Numbered from the stretch's first letter, positions 22,755 through 32,069 are shown. The stretch: 64,000 nt of DNA from Saprospiraceae bacterium (GCA_016722285.1 JADKGI010000017.1:62001-126000); one strand, 5' to 3'. Program-made: numbers and translations. The notes: generated by a model from the sequence alone, not told the origin.

Positions 22755-23560
22755 AGCTAATCGAGTAGACGGCCGTGAGCAATAATGCCCACGGTGCGCC
22801 TCTCACACCACTGTACGTACGGGTCTCGTACCCGCCTGCCTACGGAGTCGGGCAGGCCCGCCTGCTCCGAAGCGGGCAGGTACGGCGGTTCGCAAATCAT
22901 CAACCAATTAGCTCTTTTCACCCATTTGGTCTATCCATTAGTTTAAGAGTAGGCTAAGATTATCTTTCCTATCCGAATTTCATGGAAATTCACCTTCAGT
23001 CCTTCCCCAATGTGAGACCTACCAGGTATGGAATTACCATCCCAGACTCGTTGCTATAGGTACTATGACCTCTGCTGAATTCTCTTCTCTATCAATAAAT
23101 GATTACAGATATCTCCCTCAGTAAGACAAATATCTTTCAGTCAATCGCTGCCGAATCTACACATCAGGTATCAGAACTTCGGGCGTTAGTATGGCTCCCC
23201 ACCCACTTTCGTGGTTCCTTCCCTTGAAGCACTGCCGTACTTCACCCTGCGGGAACAGTCAGTCATCTTACCCAACCTGTCAAGCCTCTTATCCGATTCC
23301 TATACGTCGGTACCGACTTTTGCAGTCCTGCTTACCTGCCCGACTCGTGAGCAGGCGGGCTTCAGTGCATGGATCACTCCAAACCATCCGCCTATGGCAG
23401 GCAGCTTGCTAATACTTCTGGGCGTTACACCAGCGTATGTGAGACTTTCAACCCGTTGGATAAATATCCTACGGGCTTTCACTCTCCAGATAAACTGTTT
23501 CTTTAAACAGTTTGTACTTCTCATTACTGAGTTGTACATTTGCCATTCAAGGCACACACA
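22755..23560 (-). mobile_element. group II intron remnant, ORF-less (copy 2)
   Basis: About 800 bp, read on minus from GTGTG (near 23560) to CTACTCGATT (about 22760). Nearly identical to copy 1 over ~700 bp but with a different domain VI and GTGGTGTGAGAGG in place of copy 1's GGTTCTGTGAGAGG. Domain V carries the same double hairpin (22835-22880). No IEP remains. Inserted between the AAC core and the left arm of an attC-like site. Confidence 0.72.
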
Positions 23561-23686
23561 GCGTATATAAAAAATAGGCGAAACAGTAATAAATTTAAAG
23601 CTTTCGGCTTATATCAAACTTTGTGCTTAACCGAGAGTTATATGCTTCGAAATCGCCTACTTTTCATATACTAACCGTTAGCGATC
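23561..23686 (+). repeat. attC-like site, right part of intron-split site
   Basis: Left arm GCGTATATAAAAAATAGGCG (23561-23580) pairs with 23653-23671. Right core CCGTTAGCGATC (23675-23686). With GGCAAC at 22749-22754 this restores a full site once the intron is removed. Confidence 0.6.
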
Positions 23687-23728
23687 AGTGTAAAAGACGT
23701 CATCTCACAAATAAACAAACAGAGTAAA

Positions 23729-24130
23729 ATGAAAAATAAATTACCAATTGGTTACTACCTTAAAAAAGCCGACAACCTCTTGACCGAAGGAATCAATGAC
23801 ATTCATAAAGAGTTTGAAATCAACCGAACTCAATGGCAAATTCTTAATTCGATAAATGAAAACGATAGTATCGACAGAAATCAAATTATAGATATTTTAA
23901 GAGAGTTTGCAGATAAAGAAACTATTAGCAATACCATTGATAAAATGATAAATAGCGAATTAATTATTGAGGGTACTGAACTTAAGCTTACTGAAAAAGG
24001 GAAAGATGTTTTTAAAAAATGTTTCCAAAAACAGAAAGAATTTAGACACAAATCAATGAAAAATATTTCGGAACAAGAGTATCTACAAACTATAACTACA
24101 CTTGAAAAGATAATTGACAACCTTTTATGA
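23729..24130 (+). CDS. MarR-family winged-helix regulator
   Basis: 133 residues. YYLKKADNLLTEGINDIHKE at the start, then the winged helix (RTQWQILNSINENDSIDRNQ; DKETISNTIDKMINSELIIE) with wing LKLTEKGKDVF at about residues 85-100. MarR proteins usually repress nearby genes in response to small phenolic or oxidant ligands. The stop overlaps the DUF1801 gene by 4 bp (ATGA), so it probably controls that operon. First gene after the split attC-like site. Confidence 0.8.
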   Translation: MKNKLPIGYYLKKADNLLTEGINDIHKEFEINRTQWQILNSINENDSIDRNQIIDILREFADKETISNTIDKMINSELIIEGTELKLTEKGKDVFKKCFQKQKEFRHKSMKNISEQEYLQTITTLEKIIDNLL

Positions 24131-24539
24131 ACATAGAAGAACAAATAACAAAATATATTGACAGTCAACCTGAACCTAAACGTGCTGACATTGAAAAACT
24201 GCACTCACGCATACTTGAAGTGTTGCCAAAATGTAAACTATGGTTTTTAGACGGAAAGACAATAAAGGAAAAATTGTTTCTAATCCTCAAATTGGATATG
24301 GACTTCAAACTATAAAATATACTGATGGTAAAACCAAAGAGTTTTTTCAAATTGGCATCAGTGCGAATTCAACAGGAATTTCTGTTTACATTATGGGTAT
24401 TGAAAACAAAAAGTATTTACCCGAAACCTATGGAGAAAAAATATGCAAGGCAAGTGTAACAGGCTATTGCATTAAGTTTAAAACACTAAAAGAAATAAAT
24501 ATTGAAATACTTGAAAAAGCAATACGAGAGTGTGTATAA
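24127..24539 (+). pseudogene. DUF1801-family protein, frameshifted
   Basis: Frame 1 gives MNIEEQITKYIDSQPEPKRA... to LWFLDGK. The remainder (DNKGKIVSNPQIGYGLQTIK... to IRECV) is in a second frame starting near 24258, within GGAAAGACAATAAAGG. Joined, it is a ~137-residue protein of the DUF1801 (YdhG-like) type, with the typical PQIGYG and YIMG segments. A single-base indel explains it. The translational overlap with marR and intact sequence on both sides suggest either a recent mutation or a sequencing error. Confidence 0.75.
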
Positions 24540-25149
24540 CAAATTGCACAAAGTGTAAAACATTATATACTTCTATTTCTTAAGTTTATTAAATTCTAAA
24601 AAAGATAATTAAATTACCAAAAGAAAAACCATCTAAATTATAAACAAGAAACCCGCAATCGGAGGTAGAATGTATAGTATGGCTGTTCCGGTACGAGGAG
24701 CGATTTAGCGGAACTAGTCCGCCACAGGCGGATTGGTTACTTTTTTTCTGAGCAAGCATTCCAAAGGAATAAGTGTAAGCAAAAGATGCAAAAAAGTATA
24801 ACAGAACGATCCTGTAAGGTGAAAGTAGTAAAGTGCACAGCACCACAGGCACGCAGCCTGTGACGAATTAAACCGCGACAGCGGGTGGGCAGCCATGACA
24901 ATGCAGCAAGTGAAGGCACCCGTAAGAGGCGGGAAGCGTGGCTTGAACGACAATGCCAGACTTTTGTACCAATAATGAGCCAAGTAGATTTATTAATTTT
25001 GCCTTTAAATTAAAACCAACAAAACCCTTGTTTTTAAAAAGTGAAATTTGTATTATACATAATCCAAAAGCATTGGAACGTAATAGAAATATTTGATGTA
25101 TTTTTGGAAAAATAATGGTCTATATTGAATCCATTTTATAAATCAACTC
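24540..25149. other. 610-bp non-coding stretch with hairpins
   Basis: No convincing gene. GTATAACAAATTGC (24544-24557) looks like an attC left core without a partner. Short hairpins follow: TCCGCCACAGGCGGA (24718-24732), CACAGGC/GCCTGTG (24844-24862), CCGC/GCGG (24873-24884). Between them the DNA is GC-richer than the surroundings, as in a mobile remnant. A -7-like TATATTGA/TTTG match before 25150 is not clear. Confidence 0.4.
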
Positions 25150-27644
25150 ATGAAAAATATTTGTTTCTTTCTGTTATTTATCCCATTTGTGGCACTTGGC
25201 CAGCATGCCCAGAAAATCACCAAGATTGATTCTGTCCTTACGTATCTACATCAACGGCACCTCTTCAACGGTACTGTGCTCATCGGCGAAAAGGGAAAAG
25301 TACTTTACAAGAAAGCGTTCGGTATTGCCGACCCACAAACCTTGACCTCTTTAACCACTGCTTCAGCCTTTAATCTTGCTTCGGTGTCAAAACAGTTTTA
25401 TACCATGATGACCATGATGCTGAAAGAACAGGGAAAGCTGAATTATGAGGACCTGATCAAAAATACCTACCCATATTTCCATATGAAAATATCACTATAC
25501 GGCATTTGATGAACCAGGTGTCCGGACTGCCCGAATATTTCGACATAGCGCAAGGGGATATGATATTACTCGATACCCTCACTAATCAATCGATGCTCGA
25601 ATTGCTGGCTGCAAAGAAACCTGCTCTCGTTTTTCAGCCGGGTGAGCAGTGGCAATACTGCAACACCAACTACACAACACTTGCCTCCATCATAGAAAAA
25701 ATTTCAGGTCTTGCGGCTGATAAATTCTTTCAGCAACACATAGCCGGACCACTCAACCTGACCAATACTTATGTGTATAATCTGACGATGAAATCGTACC
25801 CACCTTCACGAGTATTTGGTTTTAGATATGAAGGTGGTAAACCTGTTCTCAACGACCTGATGCGGTATGATGGTATCGTTGGCGATGGCAATGTGTATTC
25901 ATCGGTTGAAGATCTGTACAAGTGGGATCAGGCGCTATATACAGGAAAACTGGTGAAACAATCAACCTTTGCAGAAGCGATAAAACCCGGTAAATTAAAT
26001 AATGGAAGTGATACCAAGTATGGATTTGGCTGGTTCATAGATGAGCCGGGGAAAATTGTTTCGCACAGCGGTGGATGGGTTGGTTTTGTAACCCAGATTA
26101 CCCGCAACATTGACCAAAACCAAACGATGATCATTCTCACCAATTCATCTGACGGACGGGCTCGCGGCATCATAAAAAATATCTGGGAGGACAAATCTTA
26201 TAACTTACCCACTACACATCTGATCACCAATGTGAAAGTGATTGATGGTACAGGCCTTCCTGCTTTTGACGCAAGTGTTCGCATCGTCAATGACCGCATC
26301 AGCGATATTGGTGATCTGACACCATTTCCAAATGAAACTGTCACCGATGGAGAAGGGAAAGTCCTTGCGCCTGGTTTTATAGATAGTCATAGTCATCACG
26401 ATACCGGACTCGAAAAAAATCCTTCAGCCATCGCTGTTACCAGTCAGGGCATCACAACCATAATAGTTGGTCAGGATGGCAGCTCATCTCCCATAGATTC
26501 TATCATACAATTTATGAAAAACACGCCAGTCAGTGTCAATGTAGCTTCTTTCACAGGACAAGCATCTTTGCGGGAAAAATGTATGTCAGGAAGCCTGTTG
26601 CGCAGGTCCACCGAAGTAGAAATTGATTCAATGAAAGTAATGCTTGACCTTGAGATGGACAAAGGGTCGCTCGGTCTCAGCACTGGTCTTGAGTATGAAG
26701 AAGCGTTCTACAGCACACGTGATGAAGTAGTAGAACTTTCCAAGGTAGCTGTAGCAAAAGGAGGTCGCTACATTAGTCATTTGCGCAGCGAAGATGTCAA
26801 CCTGGAAGAAGCTATTGATGAAATCATAGATATTGGCCGACAGGCAAAAATTCCGGTACAGATTACACATTTCAAAATAGCCATGCGGAGTAAGTGGGGC
26901 AACTCTGACAAAATATTACGCCAATTGCAAAGCGCTCGGCTCGAAGGAATCAATATCACAGCCGATGTATATCCTTACACCATGTGGAACTCCACCCCCC
27001 GTGTGTTGTTTCCAAAGAAAGATTTTGAAAACCTTGCCAGTGCTGATTTTGCCACACGGGAGTTGTTTGATCCATCTGCCTCGGTGATGGTTCGATACAC
27101 TCCCAATCGCGACTGGCAAGGAAAGACAGTAAGCGAAATTGCCGCTATAAATAAAGAGCCAATTTCTAAAGCACTAATACGGATTATAAGAGAATCGGCG
27201 ATGCCAAATCAAGGAGCCACCATCGTTGCAAAAAGTATGAGTGAAACTGACATCAGCCATTTTCTCAAGTGGCCATATAGCAGTATTTGTTCTGATGGTA
27301 GCATGAGCGGGCATCCTCGCGGTCACGGATCTTTCCCCCGTGTGCTGGGTCGCTATGTACGTGAGCAGAAACTTATGCCACTTGAAACCGCTATCCAAAA
27401 GATGACAAGTCTTGCTGCCGAAAATGCCGGAATTAAAAATCGCGGCCTCATTGCCACCGGCTACTTTGCCGATCTGGTTTTATTCGATCCCAACACGATC
27501 ATAGACAACGCCACTATCGAAAACGCTACTGCCCTATCGACGGGCGTGCATTACGTATGGGTAAATGGAAAATTGGTTTATAGCGATCAGCATTTGGTGC
27601 CTAACTTTCCCGGCAGATATGTCATGCGTGGAAATCAATACTAG
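25150..27644 (+). pseudogene. secreted beta-lactamase-like / N-acyl-D-amino-acid deacylase fusion, frameshifted
   Basis: Signal peptide (MKNICFFLLFIPFVALGQ), then a serine-hydrolase (beta-lactamase/PBP) domain with SxxK (S78-V-S-K81). After a frameshift near 25475-25482 the second frame carries YCN (residues 51-53 of that frame) and HSG (187-189), completing the SxxK-YxN-HSG triad. A C-terminal ~480-residue amidohydrolase of the D-aminoacylase type follows, with metal motif DSHSHHD (293-299) and a GHPRGHGSFPRVL segment. Together they suggest a periplasmic enzyme that cuts D-amino-acid amides or peptides (cell-wall debris) and deacylates the product; the substrate is inferred. One missing or extra base separates the two frames (PYF to PYENITIRHLM), so the gene may be intact in reality. 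Confidence 0.8.
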
Positions 27645-28262
27645 TACGAATGATCACAAAAGCAGCCATCTTTTTATTAAAATAATGGCCGGATCAACTT
27701 TAAAATAAAGATTTACTCATTGTAATTTGAGAAGAAAACAATAGGTATATACTGAATTACACAAACATTCAAAATTTGTAGATATTGTGTTTCACTTAAT
27801 ATTAAATGCATTAAAAATCGTTGATTCCCTTAGGGTCCAGGGTAAAATCAAAGATTTGTGAGCAGTATCTATATATTGACAAAAAATTAAAAAATAAATT
27901 CTGGTATCTCGGCAACCCGAATTATATTTATCCCAATAAAAGGAAATATGGCCCCATCTGCCGGCCATGTCTAAGTCAGGACAAGGGAAGGCAATCATAA
28001 AAAATAATATTTCCCGAAGTAACCCACCCGTTGTAAGTATGATGTCTTATCAGGCAGATAAATCCTGAATATAAATGACAAACCTTATACAGACATATTT
28101 GAAAAGGTTTTATAAGATTTGTGTTTTGCAGTCATCAGAGAGACTTATAGTATCATAACCAACAGAGATACAATTAATAATGAAAATAGATTTATATGAT
28201 ATATGCGAAAATGGATTGATATTTGTTAGTATAGACAGTCGTTGGCGGTCATTGTAAACACA
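27645..28262. other. 618-bp intergenic region holding repeat copy A
   Basis: No gene seen. Contains the 27917-28075 repeat and a TCGTTGGCGG word (28241-28250) like the GTT core of attC-like sites, without a visible partner. Confidence 0.4.
27917..28075 (+). repeat. interspersed ~160-bp repeat, copy A
   Basis: Aligns by eye with 30774-30937. Shared blocks: CGAATTATATTTATCCCA, AAGGAAATAT, GCCGGCC, TCAGGACAAGGGAAG, TTCCCGAA, TTGTA and TATCAGGCAGATAAA. Both copies are in direct orientation and flank the GlxA/SRPBCC block. Confidence 0.75.
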
Positions 28263-29264
28263 CTACACCGAACACATTCTTCTTTCTTTGTTGTACTTCG
28301 ACTTATAATCTAAAGGAGACAAACCAGTTACACGACTAAAAACGTCCCTAAACGCTTTGGCATCGTTGTAACCTACCTCATACATTATTTCGCTGACTGT
28401 TTTTCGTGTGGTTTCGAACATCTTTTTGGCAGCTTCAATTTTTACTCTTTGTAAATAATCAAGTGGAGTTAAACCTGTTGCCTTAATAAATCTTCGGTCA
28501 AAATTTCTTCTACCAATGCTTTGATCTAATGACAATTTTTCAATGGAAATTTTATCTTGATAATTTTCTTCGAGAAATTTTTGAGCCATCAAAATCGCAT
28601 CGTCATTGTGTTTTTTATGTCCGTTGAATATTGAAAATTCTGCTTGTAGGTTTCTGTCTAAATCTATCTGAAAATATTTTGCACAATGAATGGCGGTTTG
28701 TCTGTCATAAAATTTTTCTACCAAATACATCAACAAATTTAAAAACGAATAGGCACCACCATTAGTGTAGATACCGTGTTCATCTGTAATCAATTGGTCT
28801 GTTTGTAAGTTCACATCAGGGTACAATTCTTTAAAATTTTCGGATAAAGCCCAATGTGTAGAACAAATTTTACCAGCAAGAATTCCTGTAGAAGCCAGCA
28901 TAAAACTTCCGGCACACATACTTGCTATTTCTGCACCTTGTTTGTATTGCATAGTTACCCAATCTATCAGCAGTTTATTATTTTTTGTAGATGTTTCATA
29001 GCTACGTATTAATGATGCAGGAATGATGATAAGGTTGGTTTTATCTATTTCCTTGATTGTCAATTGATGTTTTATGGAAAGTAGGTTGTTATTCAAAAAA
29101 TCGTTTTTTGCGGCACCAACCAACTCAATTTTAAAAATGGCCTTTTCGCCTTTGCTTGTCAAATAACTGTTAGCTTCGCTAAAAACCTGGTATGCACCTA
29201 CAATACAAGCAATCGTACTCATACTTGTTTGTTCATCAGGAACCAAAATGGACAAATGTTTCAT
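28263..29264 (-). CDS. GlxA-family AraC-type transcriptional activator
   Basis: 333 residues. The N-terminal DJ-1/PfpI-like amidase-type domain (about 1-190) has the nucleophile-elbow motif MCAGSFMLASTG. The C-terminal AraC DNA-binding domain (about 220-325) has two HTH motifs (LSLDQSIGRRNFDRRF; VSEIMYEVGYNDAKAFRDVF) and the closing VTGLSPLDYKSKY. Divergent from the SRPBCC pair, so it is probably their activator, responding to a small ligand. Start at ATG 29264. Confidence 0.88.
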   Translation of the reverse strand: MKHLSILVPDEQTSMSTIACIVGAYQVFSEANSYLTSKGEKAIFKIELVGAAKNDFLNNNLLSIKHQLTIKEIDKTNLIIIPASLIRSYETSTKNNKLLIDWVTMQYKQGAEIASMCAGSFMLASTGILAGKICSTHWALSENFKELYPDVNLQTDQLITDEHGIYTNGGAYSFLNLLMYLVEKFYDRQTAIHCAKYFQIDLDRNLQAEFSIFNGHKKHNDDAILMAQKFLEENYQDKISIEKLSLDQSIGRRNFDRRFIKATGLTPLDYLQRVKIEAAKKMFETTRKTVSEIMYEVGYNDAKAFRDVFSRVTGLSPLDYKSKYNKERRMCSV

Positions 29265-29357
29265 TTACTTTTTTGTGACAAAGTTATATAAAATAATTGT
29301 CCAAATCAACCCTTCATAATGTCTATATTGCACCATGTGAATTTGTGTTTCAGACAT

Positions 29358-29365
29358 TACTTTTG
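29358..29365 (+). promoter_or_regulatory. -7 box TACTTTTG for SRPBCC operon
   Basis: TACTTTTG 21 bp before ATG 29387, in the 122-bp divergent region shared with the GlxA-type regulator gene, whose product may bind here. Confidence 0.45.
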
Positions 29366-29386
29366 TATAATAAAATTTATTAAACA

Positions 29387-29815
29387 ATGAAAAATCAGGA
29401 TTTTGAATACAGTTTTGCTACTTCAAAAAAAGCAAGCGAAGTATTTGCACACTTAATCAACCCTAAAAATTGGTGGGTAGGATTATTTGGTGAAACAATA
29501 GAAGGAATAAGCGAAGATCTAAACGAAGAATTTGCCTTCAGGGCAGGCGATGGAGTTCATTATTCCAATCAAAAATTAATAAAACTTGTTGCTGATAAAA
29601 AAATTGTTTGGCTTGTTACAGAAAGTAATTTATCATTCTTAAAAAACAAAAACGAATGGGCAGGAACAAAAATTTGTTTTGACATGGCACAAGTTGGAGA
29701 CAAAACAAAAATAACATTTACACACATCGGATTACTACCAGAAATTGAATGTTATGGTGGTTGCTCAAGTGCCTGGACACAGTATTTACAAAACCTTCAA
29801 GAATATCTCAAATGA
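29387..29815 (+). CDS. SRPBCC (START-like) domain protein
   Basis: 142 residues, cytoplasmic. AHSA1-like fold: YSFATSKKASEVFAHLINPK, NWW, GDGVHYSNQKLIKLVADKKI, then TKITFTHIGLLPEIECYGGC and the C-terminal helix WTQYLQNLQEYL. It binds small hydrophobic ligands in a deep pocket; the actual ligand is unknown. Overlaps the next gene by 4 bp (ATGA), a lipid-anchored paralogue. Confidence 0.8.
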   Translation: MKNQDFEYSFATSKKASEVFAHLINPKNWWVGLFGETIEGISEDLNEEFAFRAGDGVHYSNQKLIKLVADKKIVWLVTESNLSFLKNKNEWAGTKICFDMAQVGDKTKITFTHIGLLPEIECYGGCSSAWTQYLQNLQEYLK

Positions 29816-30399
29816 AATATTTAATGCAATTTATGTTAATATTGGCATTGTTTTCTTGCCATGAAAAGAAAACATCATCAAATCAAAATTTAAAAATGAA
29901 CAATATGACAAGCAAAAACTATACGACTACAATCACTGTTGATAAAGACAGTTCCAGTGCATTTAATTCCATTAAAAATTTCAGAGAATGGTGGTCTGAA
30001 GAAATTGACGGTAATACGGACAAATTGGGTGAGACCTTTTTTTATCATTATAAAGATGTTCATCTGTGCAAAATCAAACTCATTGAGATGGTTGCTGATA
30101 AAAAATTGGTTTATCAAGTAATAGACAATGAATTCAATTTTACAAAAGACAAAACGGAGTGGATTAAAACCAAATTGATTTTTGATTTATCATCAGAAGG
30201 AAACAAAACCAAAATTGTATTTACCCACGAAGGATTAGTACCAGAATACGAATGCTATAATGTTTGCAACGATGCCTGGACGAGCTACATACAAGGCAGT
30301 CTGAAAAATTTCATTGAAACAGGCAAAGGAAAACCAAATGGAAAAGAAGGTGGGTTGAATGCCGAATTGGTTGAAAAATGGAGGTTGTCAAATAAATAA
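29812..30399 (+). CDS. SRPBCC-domain lipoprotein, paralogue
   Basis: 195 residues from ATG 29812 (4-bp overlap with the upstream stop; the GTG/TTG starts further upstream lie inside the previous gene). Lipoprotein signal (MKYLMQFMLILALFSCHEKK; Cys at residue 16). The SRPBCC domain is parallel to its neighbour (EWWSEEIDG, VFTHEGLVPEYECYNVC, AWTSYIQGSL). Cytoplasmic and periplasmic versions side by side suggest duplication followed by relocation. Module closed by an attC-like site at 30409. Confidence 0.78.
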   Translation: MKYLMQFMLILALFSCHEKKTSSNQNLKMNNMTSKNYTTTITVDKDSSSAFNSIKNFREWWSEEIDGNTDKLGETFFYHYKDVHLCKIKLIEMVADKKLVYQVIDNEFNFTKDKTEWIKTKLIFDLSSEGNKTKIVFTHEGLVPEYECYNVCNDAWTSYIQGSLKNFIETGKGKPNGKEGGLNAELVEKWRLSNK

Positions 30400-30408
30400 A
30401 ACTAAGAA

Positions 30409-30469
30409 CCGCTAACAATTAAGTTTTCGTGGTGTGCGCAGCACAAACCATGAAAACCCTGTTGAACGG
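30409..30469 (+). repeat. attC-like site, short
   Basis: Left core CGCTAAC (30410-30416), arm GTTTTCGTGGT (30423-30433), mate ACCATGAAAAC (30447-30457; 10 of 11 pair), right core CTGTTGAAC (30459-30467). About 61 bp, near the size of small attC sites. Confidence 0.55.
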
Positions 30470-30773
30470 AATCTTCGGTAGCGAGTCCAGACTTGGAAAA
30501 TCAACCACAGGCGGGCAAGAGAAATTTTTTGGAATATGATGAGCTGAGTGTACTTTTGCAGAAATCAAATCATAGAATTAATCAAAATAAAATATACCTT
30601 ATCAGCAGGCCTAAAAGTTTGAAGTAATTTTAACTCCTTTTACCAAATATATAAATGAATAAAGTAAAATAAATCGTTGATTTTCTGTCTGTATTTGGGT
30701 GAAATCAAAATATTCCGAAGATTACTTAAATATTTGCAAAATATATATCCAATAAATTTTGTGATTTCTTTTT

Positions 30774-30937
30774 CCGGAATTATATTTATCCCAGCAAAAA
30801 GGAAATATTACACTTAAAGCCGGCCGTGTCCGTGTCAGGACAAGGGAAGACCATGAAAAAATAAATATTCCCGAAAGTATCCCCCTGTTGTACTTATATT
30901 GTCATATCAGGCAGATAAAGCCTGACTTTAATATAAA
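30774..30937 (+). repeat. interspersed ~160-bp repeat, copy B
   Basis: Second copy of the element at 27917-28075, same orientation, ~75% identical by eye. The rest of the gap between 30400 and 31109 holds no gene; an ACGTTGTACACAC word follows at 30950-30962, resembling the GTT core of an attC-like site. Confidence 0.75.
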
Positions 30938-31109
30938 ATCTTTGTACTAACGTTGTACACACTTTGGGTTTTAGCACTGTATGTTTGACTTAAAAATGCA
31001 TAACTTACTGAAAATTAAATATATAATGGAAATTTTAATATCTGAGATTACGCAAGTTTGCTACAATTTAATTGACGTCGGTCATTAAAAGAAAAAAAAA
31101 CTAACTAAT

Positions 31110-31406
31110 ATGTTTAAAGCCGAATCAATTGAAATTCTTGAAAAGAGAAATGGTAAATTTTTCTTCTTAACTGTAATCCCCTTAGTATTAAACTTTATAT
31201 TTGGACTGCAACCGATTTTGGTATTTCTTTTCTTCCTTATTTTGCTTTTAATCCCAATATCTTCTTTATATAACAAGCAACTGTTTGTTAATATTAAAGA
31301 AGGAATGCCCAGTTGGAAACTGATTACAACATTATACGGCTTATCACTGATATTTTATTCTGTACCTATTATTCTATGTATATTATATTTTTTTAAATAT
31401 TTATAG
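31110..31406 (+). CDS. small membrane protein, 98 aa
   Basis: Three hydrophobic segments (about residues 17-50, in two adjacent helices, and 75-95), N-terminal amphipathic start MFKAESIEILEKRNGK. Unrecognised. It is the only gene between repeat copy B and a clean attC-like site (31484-31552), so it looks like a single-gene cassette. Confidence 0.5.
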   Translation: MFKAESIEILEKRNGKFFFLTVIPLVLNFIFGLQPILVFLFFLILLLIPISSLYNKQLFVNIKEGMPSWKLITTLYGLSLIFYSVPIILCILYFFKYL

Positions 31407-31483
31407 TATAAATCCATTTAGATAATTATCTTCAAAAAGATTAATTATCAATGATTTTTTAGTTAAATATAAAATAAACCAGA

Positions 31484-31552
31484 TGCTAAAACGGTATAAG
31501 ACGATAGGGCGGCTAATCACCACTCCATAGCTTGCACTTATCGTTAATAGCA
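31484..31552 (+). repeat. attC-like site, 69 bp
   Basis: TGCTAAAACGGTATAAG (31484-31500) pairs with CTTATCGTTAATAGCA (31537-31552): both core regions are in register. Inner arms are ACGATAGGGCGG and CCACTCCATAGC, with unpaired bases. Length and core spacing are the closest to a classical attC in this window. Confidence 0.65.
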
Positions 31553-31616
31553 ACCAATTTTTGAATTCCATAAAGCTTTTGTAAATCGGTGAGTAAAAAT
31601 TGACAAACTATATATC

Positions 31617-32069
31617 ATGAGAAATAAAATTTATCCTATTACGCTAGTGTTATTTGGGACATTCTTATTAGGGTGTAGCAGTAAAATAACACTTAAAAAA
31701 GAAATTCAATCAGCATATGATAATTGGAATACATTTTCAAAAAATAAAGACTTTGAGCATCTGTTTGCAATGATTCATAATGATTTTACATATACAGATG
31801 AAACAGGAAAAGTTGAATACAGGGATAAATTTATTGAAAGAGTAAGATATGCCATTACCAATTCAAGAAATATTAACTATAAAGCCGACATTTTAGAATT
31901 AGAGAAAGAGGACAATAAAGCAATCACAAATATAATTTACACGATACACCTGGAATTTCTGCAAGGTGATAAATGGATACCTATGGATCAAAAACTTAAG
32001 ACAAGCGAAATATTCATTAAAGAGAATAATAAATGGCTCTTAATATCAAGCAAGGTTTTAGCAAATTAA
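31617..32069 (+). CDS. NTF2-like (SnoaL/DUF4440-type) lipoprotein
   Basis: 150 residues with lipoprotein signal (LFGTFLLGCSS; Cys about residue 21). The mature part has the NTF2-like order: an amphipathic helix (EIQSAYDNWNTFSKNKDFEHL), DFTYTDETGKVEYRDKFI, and C-terminal strands ending in NKWLLISSKV. Such domains bind small ligands or serve as scaffolds; the role is unknown. Follows attC-like site 31484-31552. Confidence 0.65.
   Translation: MRNKIYPITLVLFGTFLLGCSSKITLKKEIQSAYDNWNTFSKNKDFEHLFAMIHNDFTYTDETGKVEYRDKFIERVRYAITNSRNINYKADILELEKEDNKAITNIIYTIHLEFLQGDKWIPMDQKLKTSEIFIKENNKWLLISSKVLAN

Noticed and set aside
24589..24983. Minus-strand ORFs of 60-89 codons
   Set aside because: Cys/Leu/His-rich translations interrupted by hairpins; no codon-like pattern.
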